64,000 bases of DNA. Origin: JBCCXZ01 sp965228005 (GTDB lineage: Bacteria > Planctomycetota > Planctomycetia > Pirellulales > Lacipirellulaceae). Made by a program: the position numbers and the translations under genes. Shown piece by piece: positions 17,626 to 25,257 of this stretch. The stretch spans positions 124,001 to 188,000 of the forward strand of contig CBDDGV010000001.1 of assembly GCA_965228005.1 (NCBI GenBank). The letters run 5' to 3'. The stretch's first letter is position 1, and every line of letters starts with the position of its first letter. The notes beneath the pieces were generated by a model that ran no database searches, was not told where the DNA came from, and was given only the letters and a program-made list of their open reading frames with translations.

Positions 17626-18234
17626 TCACATCCCGCCGAACGACATGAACGCCAGCGCCATCAACCCCGTCGTGACAAACGCCATGCCCAACCCCCGCAA
17701 CCCCTCGGGCACGTCGCTGTACTTCATCTTCTCGCGGATGCCCGCAAACGCCACGATCGCCAGTGCCCAGCCCACGCCCGAGCCGAAACCAAACACGCAG
17801 CTCTGCGTGAAGTTGTAACCGCGTTCCTGCATGAACAATGAACCGCCCAGGATCGCGCAGTTCACCGTAATCAGCGGCAGGAAGATGCCCAACGCGTTGT
17901 AGAGCGGCGGGAAGAACCGGTCGAGCGTCATCTCCAGGATCTGCACCATCGCCGCGATCGTGCCGATGAAGCTGATCAGCGCCAGGAACTCCAGGTTCAC
18001 GCCGGCCCACTCGGTGTCGATCCACGTCAACGCGCCCTCCTTCAGGAGGTACGTGTAGATCAGGTTATTCGCTGGGATGGTGATCGTCATGATCACGATC
18101 ACCGCCGCCCCCAGGCCGATCGCGGTCTTCACCGTCTTCGAGACGGCCAGGAACGTGCACATCCCCAAGAAGAACGCCAGGGCGAGGTTCTCGACGAAGA
18201 CCGACTTCAGGAAAATGCTCAGCAGGTCGTCCAC
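17626..18234 (-). CDS. nqrE: Na+-translocating NADH:quinone reductase subunit E
   Basis: This 202-residue integral membrane subunit is homologous to NqrD and RnfA/E. It starts MDDLLSIFLKSVFVENLALAFFLGMCTFLAVSK, and the Cys in FLGMC is one of the conserved ligands of the intramembrane Fe centre shared with NqrD. A second conserved segment is NCAILGGSLFM. About six membrane helices are visible. It begins 4 nt after the nqrD stop. Downstream lies the inverted-repeat insertion instead of the usual immediate nqrF. Confidence 0.97.
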   Translation of the reverse strand: MDDLLSIFLKSVFVENLALAFFLGMCTFLAVSKTVKTAIGLGAAVIVIMTITIPANNLIYTYLLKEGALTWIDTEWAGVNLEFLALISFIGTIAAMVQILEMTLDRFFPPLYNALGIFLPLITVNCAILGGSLFMQERGYNFTQSCVFGFGSGVGWALAIVAFAGIREKMKYSDVPEGLRGLGMAFVTTGLMALAFMSFGGM

Positions 18235-18238
18235 GGCA

Positions 18239-18868
18239 TCAACCCTCCATTTCCACTTGGGCAGGCTTCCACGTCCGCAGCAGCCAGATCAGGCCGCCGA
18301 TGATGAAGAACGCGCTCGGCGGCAGCAGCATCAGCCCGTTCGGCACGTACCAGCCGCCCTCCGACGCCAGCGGCATCACCGTCACGCCGAACAGCTTGCC
18401 GGAGCCGAACAGCTCCCGGACGAAGCCGACCAGAATCAAGATCAGGCTGTAGCCCAGTGCGTTGCCGATGCCGTCGAGGGCGCTGATTCCCGGCGGGTTC
18501 TTCATCGCGAAGGCCTCCGCGCGGCCCATCACGATGCAGTTGGTGATGATCAGCCCTACGAACACCGAGAGCTGTTTGCTCGCGTCGTAGGCGAACGCCT
18601 TCAGGATCTCGTCCACCACGATCACCAGCGAGGCGATGATCGTCATCTGCACGATGATCCGGATGCTGCTCGGGATGAACGTGCGGATCAACGAGACCGC
18701 CGCGTTCGAGAGGCCCAGCACGAACACCACCGCCAGCGCCATCACGACCGAAGTCTCGAGCTTCGTCGTCACCGCCAGGGCGGAGCAGATGCCCAGCACC
18801 TGCAGCGCTATCGGGTTGTTCTCGAAAATCGGGTTCAGCACCACGTCGCGTGGTTTGGGCTCAGCCAT
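18239..18868 (-). CDS. nqrD: Na+-translocating NADH:quinone reductase subunit D
   Basis: This 209-residue membrane subunit opens with NPIFENNPIALQVLGICSALAVTTKL, whose Cys is a conserved Fe-centre ligand pairing with that of NqrE. The second family block VGLIITNCIVMGRAEAFA (about 100-117) contains the other Cys. The ATG at 18868 overlaps the end of nqrC by 8 nt, indicating translational coupling. The length equals the family norm. Confidence 0.97.
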   Translation of the reverse strand: MAEPKPRDVVLNPIFENNPIALQVLGICSALAVTTKLETSVVMALAVVFVLGLSNAAVSLIRTFIPSSIRIIVQMTIIASLVIVVDEILKAFAYDASKQLSVFVGLIITNCIVMGRAEAFAMKNPPGISALDGIGNALGYSLILILVGFVRELFGSGKLFGVTVMPLASEGGWYVPNGLMLLPPSAFFIIGGLIWLLRTWKPAQVEMEG

Positions 18869-19673
18869 CGCTGCCTCCGCTAGAGCTGTCGCGGAATCGG
18901 GCCAGGAACGGCTGGTAGCCGTTCTCCCCGCCCCAGTACTTCACCATCTCCGACACGCCGTTGCAGGTAATCGTCGCCCCGCTCAGGCCGTCAATCTTGT
19001 ATTCCGGGTCTGCCGTGTTGTCAGTCACCTTCCCCTTGATCACCGCCAGCAGCACCTCGCCGTCGTCGCCCGTCAGCTTCTTGCCCGGCCACAAGGCCTT
19101 CCAGTTCGGGTTGTCGACCTCGCCGCCCAGGCCCGGCGTTTCTTTGTGCTCGTAGAAAGTGATGCCCCGAACAGTCTCCCCGTCGGCGTCGATCGCCAGG
19201 AAGCCGTAGAGCGTCGACCACAGCCCCTTCCCGTAAACCGGCAGCACGACCTGGTCGACCACGCCCGATTCGTTCTTCACCTTGTAGACGAACGCGTACT
19301 TCTCACGCTGCTTGATCCCGCCCAGGGCGTCCGAGGGCTCGATCGCGGTGCTCAAGTCGCTCGAGTTCGCCGCGTCACGCTGGCTGTAGGTGTCGGGATC
19401 CACCTCCGCCTCTTCGCCGATCGGCTCGCCGGTATCCAGGTCGATCAGCAACCGCTCGATCGTGCCGTCGTCGAACGCCGCCTGGATGTCGTCGCTGCTC
19501 ATCGCGTCGACGTCCATGCCGGCGGCAATCAACACGTTCTTCTGCTGGTCGAGTTTCTTGTTCGCCGCCTGCAGCGGCCGCAGCACGACCGCGAACCCGG
19601 AAACAAGCACCGAGCAGACCACGCACAGCACCGCCGCCACCACGAAGGTGTAGCCCCATCCATCACGCTGCAT
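18861..19673 (-). CDS. nqrC: Na+-translocating NADH:quinone reductase subunit C
   Basis: NqrC carries covalent FMN on the outer face of the membrane. I start it at 19673 (MQRDGWGYTF), overlapping nqrB by 11 nt, because the upstream in-frame start at 19712 only adds a non-family leader. The 270-residue protein has one N-terminal helix (about 8-30) and a periplasmic domain. The flavinylation motif DGLSGATIT places the FMN threonine at Thr234. The block FYEHKETPGLGGEV (about 173-186) is typical. Its modifying enzyme apbE is in the same operon. Confidence 0.96.
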   Translation of the reverse strand: MQRDGWGYTFVVAAVLCVVCSVLVSGFAVVLRPLQAANKKLDQQKNVLIAAGMDVDAMSSDDIQAAFDDGTIERLLIDLDTGEPIGEEAEVDPDTYSQRDAANSSDLSTAIEPSDALGGIKQREKYAFVYKVKNESGVVDQVVLPVYGKGLWSTLYGFLAIDADGETVRGITFYEHKETPGLGGEVDNPNWKALWPGKKLTGDDGEVLLAVIKGKVTDNTADPEYKIDGLSGATITCNGVSEMVKYWGGENGYQPFLARFRDSSSGGSDG

Positions 19674-20889
19674 AACGGGCGGTCCTCCGTTTGATGTTCG
19701 CCTGCACCACAAAGTAATCCAGCACCGGCGCCATCACGTTGCCGAACAGGATCGCCAGCATGATGCCCTCGGGGTAGGCCGGGTTGATCACCCGGATCAG
19801 GATCGTCAGCACCCCGATCAGGGCCCCGTACCACCACTGGGCCGTCTGCGTCGTCGCGGCCGACACCGGGTCGGTCGCCATAAACACCGCCCCGAACGCC
19901 AGGCTCCCGATCACCAGGTGCCACCACGGCGGCAGGTACATCAGCGGGTTATCCGAAGCCCCGCCGAGTAGGGTGTAGAAGTAGAACACGCTCGCCATGC
20001 CCATGGCTCCGAGGATCGTGCTCGCCATGATCCGCCACGAGCCGACGCCCGCCGCGATCAGCAGCCCCGCGCCCAGCAGGCACGCCAACGCCGAAGTCTC
20101 GCCCATCGAACCCTGAGTCCAGCCTATGAAGCAGTCGAACCAGCCGTAGCCGGTCAGCCCGTAAACCTGCTGGCCGACTTCCGCGTCGGCCATGGCGCCC
20201 AGCGGCGTCGCCGCGCTGAAGCCATCCACGGCAGTCCAGATGTTGCTGCCGACCATCTCCGGCGAGTGAGCAAAATAGAGGTAAGCCCGAGCCGTGAGTG
20301 CGGGGTTCAAGAAGTTCCGCCCCGTGCCGCCGAAGATCTCTTTCCCGACCAGCACGCCGAACGCGATCCCCGTGGCCACCTGCCACAGCGGGATGTTCGG
20401 GGGCAGCGTCAGCGGGAACAACGCGCTGGTGACGAGGAAGCCCTCGTTCACCTCGTGCCCGCGGACCATCGCAAACACCACTTCGATCAGTCCGCCCACC
20501 ACGATCGTCGTCGCGTAGATCGGCAGGAAGAACAGGGCGCCGTACACCAGGCAGTCGATCAGGTTCGCCGGGTCGTGCCCCAGCCCCAGCTGCTCCATCG
20601 TCGAAGCACGCCAGCCCTCGACGGCCGTGCCCGTTCCCTCTTCGATCGCCAGGTTCGCCTGGTAGCCGGTGTTCCACATCGCCATGAAGAAGCAGGGCCC
20701 CAAGGCCACCACCACCAGCGACATCATCCGCTTCAGGTCCATCCCGTCCCGCACGTGCGTCGGGCCCTTCGTCACGTCGCCCGGCGTGTACAGGAACGTG
20801 TCCGCGGCCTCGTACAACGGGTAGAGCTTGTGCAGCTTCCCGTTCGGGCCGAAGGTCGGTTCGATCGCGTCTAACAGCTTTCTCAGCAC
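19663..20889 (-). CDS. nqrB: Na+-translocating NADH:quinone reductase subunit B
   Basis: NqrB is the Na+-conducting membrane subunit with covalent FMN and riboflavin cofactors. The 408-residue protein starts MLRKLLDAIEPTF, matching the family N-terminus. About ten membrane helices are visible, with the motif NEGFLVTSALFPLTLPP and a flavinylation site DGFSAATPLG, where Thr228 would take FMN. The usual motif is SGAT; here it is SAAT, a Gly-to-Ala change worth noting. It lies 49 nt downstream of nqrA. Confidence 0.96.
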   Translation of the reverse strand: MLRKLLDAIEPTFGPNGKLHKLYPLYEAADTFLYTPGDVTKGPTHVRDGMDLKRMMSLVVVALGPCFFMAMWNTGYQANLAIEEGTGTAVEGWRASTMEQLGLGHDPANLIDCLVYGALFFLPIYATTIVVGGLIEVVFAMVRGHEVNEGFLVTSALFPLTLPPNIPLWQVATGIAFGVLVGKEIFGGTGRNFLNPALTARAYLYFAHSPEMVGSNIWTAVDGFSAATPLGAMADAEVGQQVYGLTGYGWFDCFIGWTQGSMGETSALACLLGAGLLIAAGVGSWRIMASTILGAMGMASVFYFYTLLGGASDNPLMYLPPWWHLVIGSLAFGAVFMATDPVSAATTQTAQWWYGALIGVLTILIRVINPAYPEGIMLAILFGNVMAPVLDYFVVQANIKRRTARYAA

Positions 20890-20938
20890 GTTATGGGCCT
20901 CTCCTCGGGCATTCTTTCCTCGGGGAACCTATGCTCGA

Positions 20939-22321
20939 TCAACCTTCCGCCTCGATCACCGACAGACTCTCCCGCAACATCGGACCGAACTGGTGCTTGC
21001 CGGGGTCGACAAAGCTGCACAACGCCAGGTCCTCTTCGTCCAGCTCCAGCACGCCCAGCTGCTGCGCGTACTCCGTGTCTTGAGTGATCAGCGCCTTCAG
21101 CAACGGGGTCGCCACGATGTCCAGCGGCATCACCTGCTCGTACATGCCGATCGGCACAATCGCCCGCGGGCTGCCCTGGTTGTTGGTATCGAAGCCGAAG
21201 CGCTTGCCCCCGTCTGGTGAGGACGACCCGCCGGTCCACGCGGAGGCGAAGATCCGACGAACCGAGAACCGGTCCGAGCCCGGCAGCATCCAACCGATGA
21301 AGTCGCGGTGCGTCCCCTCCACCAGCACCGAAACCTGGTTGTGGTAGCGACCCAGGTAGCCCGTGGGCTCAACCGACTTGCGACCCCCGAACACCGAGCC
21401 AGAAATCACCCGGGCCTGCTCGCCGTCTTTCAGATCGAGCTGCTCCAGCACCATGTCGTCCAACGAAGCCCCCAGCGGCACGCGGACGAGCCGCGGCGAT
21501 TTGACCGGAGGACCGGCCAGGGAGACCACGCGGTCGCCCTGCAACTCGCCGGTGAGGAACAGCCGCCCGATCGCAATCGCGTCTTGGTAACCGACATGCC
21601 ACACCGTGCGAGCGGGGCTCGCCGGCATCAGCGTGTGGATGTGCGTCCCCACCAGCCCCGCCGGGTGCGGGCCGTCGAACGCGTGGAACTCGACCCCCAG
21701 CCGGTCTTCGCCCGGGACCGTCGAACCCGTCCGACGGCAGACGTACGTCGGACCCTCCGTCAGTGTCGTCAGCACCTCGACGCCGGCGATGAACTCGGCC
21801 TGGTGCTCTTCCAGCACCACCCGAGGCGTCGCGGCCAGCGGGTGCGTGTCGATCGCAGTGACGAAGATCGCCGCCGGAAGCGTCTCCGGGTTCGGCACCT
21901 TGCTGTACGGACGCGTCCGCAAAGCGGTCCACAAACCGCTCCGCAGCAGGTTCTCCTTCACCGCGTCGCGGTCGAGCTGCGTCAGGTTTGCGTCTTGGTA
22001 CGACTGGAACTGCTCCGACTCGGCGCCGTCGATCTCGATCACCAGCGACTCAAACTTCCGTTTCGCGCCGCGGTTGATCGCCTTCACGATGCCGCAAGCC
22101 GGCGCGGTGTAATGCACCGCGGGGTTCTTCTTGTCCGAGAACAGCGGCTGCCCGCGCTTCACCCGTTCGCCTTCCGAGACCAGCATCGTCGGCTTCATAC
22201 CGGGGTAGTCGTCGCCCACGACGCCAACGCTGCGCACGATCGGGCTCCCGGTAACCTCCTGGACCGGCTCGCCCGAGATCGGCAAGTCGAGGCCTTTTTC
22301 GATGCGCGTGATATCGGTCAT
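20939..22321 (-). CDS. nqrA: Na+-translocating NADH:quinone reductase subunit A
   Basis: This peripheral cytoplasmic subunit takes part in ubiquinone binding. I start it at 22321 (MTDITRIEKGLDLPISG), which matches the NqrA N-terminus; the frame extends 30 codons further to 22411 with non-family residues. The 460-residue protein shows GYDY/DYPGMKPTML-type biotin/lipoyl-like barrel segments, GIVKAINRGAKR, and TLTEGPTYVCRRTGS. It is the first gene of the operon. A candidate promoter lies at 22476-22504, leaving a 5' leader of about 150 nt. Confidence 0.96.
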   Translation of the reverse strand: MTDITRIEKGLDLPISGEPVQEVTGSPIVRSVGVVGDDYPGMKPTMLVSEGERVKRGQPLFSDKKNPAVHYTAPACGIVKAINRGAKRKFESLVIEIDGAESEQFQSYQDANLTQLDRDAVKENLLRSGLWTALRTRPYSKVPNPETLPAAIFVTAIDTHPLAATPRVVLEEHQAEFIAGVEVLTTLTEGPTYVCRRTGSTVPGEDRLGVEFHAFDGPHPAGLVGTHIHTLMPASPARTVWHVGYQDAIAIGRLFLTGELQGDRVVSLAGPPVKSPRLVRVPLGASLDDMVLEQLDLKDGEQARVISGSVFGGRKSVEPTGYLGRYHNQVSVLVEGTHRDFIGWMLPGSDRFSVRRIFASAWTGGSSSPDGGKRFGFDTNNQGSPRAIVPIGMYEQVMPLDIVATPLLKALITQDTEYAQQLGVLELDEEDLALCSFVDPGKHQFGPMLRESLSVIEAEG

Positions 22322-22475
22322 CGGCGGCCCGCTCGTGGCGGGGTCGTGGCGGATAGTGCGGAAATGGGACAGGCGGGACGTGTCCAGGCGAGCGTGCTCT
22401 GCTGCAAGCAATCAGCCCGTTTGAGAGAACCGCTCCGTCTACAAAGACACGCTAGGCAAAGGCAGGTTTCGCGAC

Positions 22476-22504
22476 ATTGTGAATTTTTTCACGAATGGCG
22501 TCAA
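22476..22504 (-). promoter_or_regulatory. Candidate promoter of the nqr operon with Crp/Fnr-like palindrome in the spacer
   Basis: Reading the minus strand, TTGACG (22504-22499) and CACAAT (22481-22476) are 17 nt apart, an ideal sigma70 spacing with 5/6 and 4/6 consensus matches. TGTGA-N6-TCACG (22478-22493) overlaps the spacer and -10, and its GTGAA/TTCAC arms are perfect. That resembles Crp/Fnr-family operators and would most simply act as a repressor site at this position. Both points are inference from sequence. Confidence 0.5.
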
Positions 22505-22799
22505 GCGCCAATAACCTAAGGCAATCAAAGACTTGGGACAAGCCGAGCATCGCTGTAAGCCGCCGCACCCAACCGCCAGCTCGCCTAAGGGCCGCCCCCC
22601 TACGGCCGCCCGGAACCACGCCTACAGACCGCCCCATTTTTTCGTTGAAATTGGGCCAGCGACTCTGATAAACAGTGGGTTGCGCTCGCCCTACTACCCA
22701 GCCCCAGGAGCAACAGCTTTCACCCGATACCCATTCCTAGCCGTCGACCTACGCGTCGACGGCAGCCCTACAGACACAGTTAAGTCCGCAAAAACAAAG

Positions 22800-22923
22800 C
22801 ACGAGCGGACGCAATCTCGAATGGTTAAGTCCCCAAATCGTGCCGCTTGCTGCTTGCCAGCCAGTGTGAACCCGCTTCCGAGCGGGACAAAACAGGCGAC
22901 TTTTGGCGTATCGCCGCGTGTAC
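22800..22923 (-). repeat. Dispersed ~125-bp repeat, copy 1
   Basis: This stretch aligns with the reverse complement of 31251-31373 at roughly four of five positions. The match includes an identical 23-nt block at 22901-22923 (with CGTATCGCCGCGTG) and the shared pieces GCCAGCCAGTG, GGACAAAACAG and GTTAAGTCC. It is intergenic and lacks a plausible coding frame. Confidence 0.75.
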
Positions 22924-22999
22924 AGGAATCCGAGCCCAAACGACAAAACCCAAGGCGGCCGATTGCGCAATCACAGCATCGATTCGCTTTTTCAGCCCG

Positions 23000-23029
23000 T
23001 TGACCCTCCGCAGAGACCAGCGCTATACT
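23000..23029 (+). promoter_or_regulatory. Candidate sigma70 promoter of sucCD
   Basis: TTGACC (23000-23005) and TATACT (23024-23029) are separated by 18 nt, with 5/6 matches to each consensus hexamer. They lie about 110 nt upstream of the sucC ATG and are the best promoter match I found in the window. Confidence 0.6.
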
Positions 23030-23138
23030 CCGCTCAAGGCCCTTCTCCTCCGCCGCTCCCTAAGCCGAAACACGGCAGCGGCTTACGCGAAAGCCAGCAA
23101 GCGAAACTAATCCCCACAAAGCCGATCGGTCCCGAACG

Positions 23139-24326
23139 ATGAAGATCCACGAGTTCCAGGCCAAGCAGCTCTTCCGAGACTACGGGGTACCCGTACCCGA
23201 AGGGATCGTTGCCCGCACGCCCGTCGAAGCCAAAGAGGCCTACGACAAACTCGGCGGCGCACTCGCCGTCGTCAAAGCACAGATCCACGCCGGCGGCCGC
23301 GGCAAGGGCACCATCAAAGACAACCCCGACCAACGCGGCGTCCAACTCGTCCGCTCCGCCGACGAAGCCGCCCAGGTCGCCGAAGGCCTGCTGGGCAAAG
23401 ACCTCGTCACCATCCAGACCGGCCCCGAGGGACACACAGTCTCGCAGGTGCTCGTTGAAGCCGGCTGCGACATCAAGCAGGAGCTCTACCTCGGCATCGT
23501 GGTCGACCGTGGGCACGGGCTCCCCGTCCTGATGGTCTCGACCGAGGGCGGCGTCAACATCGAAGACGTCGCGGCCAACACGCCCGAGTTGATCCACAAG
23601 GAAGCCTTCGACCCCGATGCCGGCTTGCAGCCGTACCAGGTCCGCAAGCTCTGCAAGAAGCTCGGCCTCAGCGGCCCGACGGTACGCTCCGCCGACCACT
23701 TCATGCGGACGCTCTGCTCGCTCTTCGTGAAGCTCGACTGCAGCCTCGCCGAGATCAACCCGCTCGTAATCACGGGCGACGGATCGATGATGGCGCTCGA
23801 CGCCAAGATCAACTTCGACGACAACGCGATGTTCCGGCACAAGGACCTCGCCGAACTCCGCGACCTCAGCGAGGAGAACCCCGCCGAAGTCCGCGCCGGC
23901 GAAGCGGGACTCAGCTACGTCCAGCTCGAGGGCAACATCGGCTGCCTCGTCAACGGCGCCGGACTCGCCATGAGCACCATGGACCTCATCAAGCTCCACG
24001 GCGGCGAACCGGCCAACTTCCTCGACGTCGGCGGCGGAGCCCGCGTCGAGCAGGTTACCGAGGCCTTCGACATCCTCCTCGGCGACGACAACGTGAAGGC
24101 CGTGCTGGTCAACATCTTCGGCGGCATCATGCGGTGCACAACGATCGCCCAGGCCATCGTCACCGCCTATAAACAGGTCGGTTTCAACGTCCCGCTCGTC
24201 GTCCGGCTCGAAGGCACCGAGGTCGAAGAAGGCCGCCGCATCCTCGCCGAGAGCGACGTCGACATCATCGCCGCCGAAGACCTCACCGACGCTGCCAACA
24301 AAGTCGTTGCTGCAGCACTCGCCTAG
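23139..24326 (+). CDS. sucC: Succinyl-CoA synthetase (ADP-forming) subunit beta
   Basis: SucC forms the nucleotide-binding half of the TCA enzyme that converts succinyl-CoA to succinate while making ATP or GTP. The 395-residue protein opens MKIHEFQAKQLFRDYGVPVP, followed by the ATP-grasp part with KAQIHAGGRGKG (about 46-57). The magnesium/nucleotide region EINPLVITGDG (about 205) and the C-terminal GGIMRCTTIAQAI block are present. Length and motif order are normal. It is followed by sucD after 49 bp. No obvious Shine-Dalgarno precedes the ATG. Confidence 0.97.
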   Translation: MKIHEFQAKQLFRDYGVPVPEGIVARTPVEAKEAYDKLGGALAVVKAQIHAGGRGKGTIKDNPDQRGVQLVRSADEAAQVAEGLLGKDLVTIQTGPEGHTVSQVLVEAGCDIKQELYLGIVVDRGHGLPVLMVSTEGGVNIEDVAANTPELIHKEAFDPDAGLQPYQVRKLCKKLGLSGPTVRSADHFMRTLCSLFVKLDCSLAEINPLVITGDGSMMALDAKINFDDNAMFRHKDLAELRDLSEENPAEVRAGEAGLSYVQLEGNIGCLVNGAGLAMSTMDLIKLHGGEPANFLDVGGGARVEQVTEAFDILLGDDNVKAVLVNIFGGIMRCTTIAQAIVTAYKQVGFNVPLVVRLEGTEVEEGRRILAESDVDIIAAEDLTDAANKVVAAALA

Positions 24327-24375
24327 TTTCAGCTCAAACAAGCAAACTCAACAGCCGCATAACGGATAAGAATCC

Positions 24376-25254
24376 ATGGCTATTCTCATCGACAAATCAA
24401 CCAAGCTCATCTGCCAAGGAATCACCGGCAAAGCCGGCGAGTTCCACAGCAAGAACTGCATCGACTACGGCACGCAGCTAGTCGCCGGAGTCACCCCCGG
24501 CAAGTCCGGCGAGGAAGTGCTCGGCGTGCCCGTTTACGACACGGTGATGGAGGCCGTCGAGAAGCACGGCGCCAACGCCACGATGATCTTCGTGCCGCCG
24601 CCCTTCACGGCCGACGCGATCCTGGAAGCCGCCGACGCCGGCATCAAGGTGATCGTCGCGATCACCGAAGGCGTCCCCGTGCTCGACATGGTCCGCGTCT
24701 ACGACCGCATCAAGGACATGGACGTGCACCTCATCGGCCCGAACTGCCCCGGCGTGATCACCGCCGACGAGTGCAAGATCGGCATCATGCCCGGCTACAT
24801 CCACAAGAAGGGCTCCGTGGGCGTCATGAGCCGCAGCGGCACGCTCACCTACGAAGTGGTCTGGCAACTCTCCGAACTCGGGCTCGGCCAGACCACCTGC
24901 ATTGGCCTCGGCGGCGACCCCATCGTCGGCACCTCGTTTATCGACCTGCTGGCGATGTTCCAGGAGGACGACGAGACCGAATCGATCATGATGATCGGCG
25001 AGATCGGCGGCTCGGCCGAAGAGGAAGCCGCCGCGTTCGTCAAAGAGAAAGTTACGAAGCCCGTCGCCGCCTTCATCGCAGGCCGGACCGCGCCCCCCGG
25101 CAAACGGATGGGCCACGCCGGCGCTATCATCTCCGGCGGCAAAGGCACTGCCGAAGAAAAGATCGCCGCACTCGAGGCGGCGGGAATCGAAGTAGCTCAA
25201 GGCCCCGCCGACATGGGCGCCGCCGTTCAGCGTGCGATCGCCAAAGCCGGCTAG
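24376..25254 (+). CDS. sucD: Succinyl-CoA synthetase subunit alpha
   Basis: SucD carries the CoA-binding Rossmann domain and the phosphorylated histidine. The 292-residue protein opens with the CoA site ICQGITGKAGEFHSKNCIDYG. The active-site block is MGHAGAIISGGKGTA, in which His247 is the phospho-histidine. IGPNCPGVITADECKIGIMPG is also canonical. It follows sucC by 49 bp and presumably shares its promoter. It converges with the VKOR-fusion gene, with only 3 bp between stops. Confidence 0.98.
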   Translation: MAILIDKSTKLICQGITGKAGEFHSKNCIDYGTQLVAGVTPGKSGEEVLGVPVYDTVMEAVEKHGANATMIFVPPPFTADAILEAADAGIKVIVAITEGVPVLDMVRVYDRIKDMDVHLIGPNCPGVITADECKIGIMPGYIHKKGSVGVMSRSGTLTYEVVWQLSELGLGQTTCIGLGGDPIVGTSFIDLLAMFQEDDETESIMMIGEIGGSAEEEAAAFVKEKVTKPVAAFIAGRTAPPGKRMGHAGAIISGGKGTAEEKIAALEAAGIEVAQGPADMGAAVQRAIAKAG

Positions 25255-25257
25255 GCA

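Larger units (their letters stand above)
22322..23138. other. 817-bp divergent intergenic region between nqr operon and sucCD
   Basis: It holds the nqr promoter candidate (22476-22504), one copy of a dispersed ~125-bp repeat (22800-22923) and the sucC promoter candidate (23000-23029). The short ORFs in it overlap these elements and have no recognisable family, so I call no gene. Confidence 0.6.

Noticed and set aside
22533..23003. 156-codon ORF in the nqr/sucC gap
   Set aside because: It overlaps the dispersed repeat and a sucC promoter candidate, has no ribosome site and is Pro-rich low complexity.
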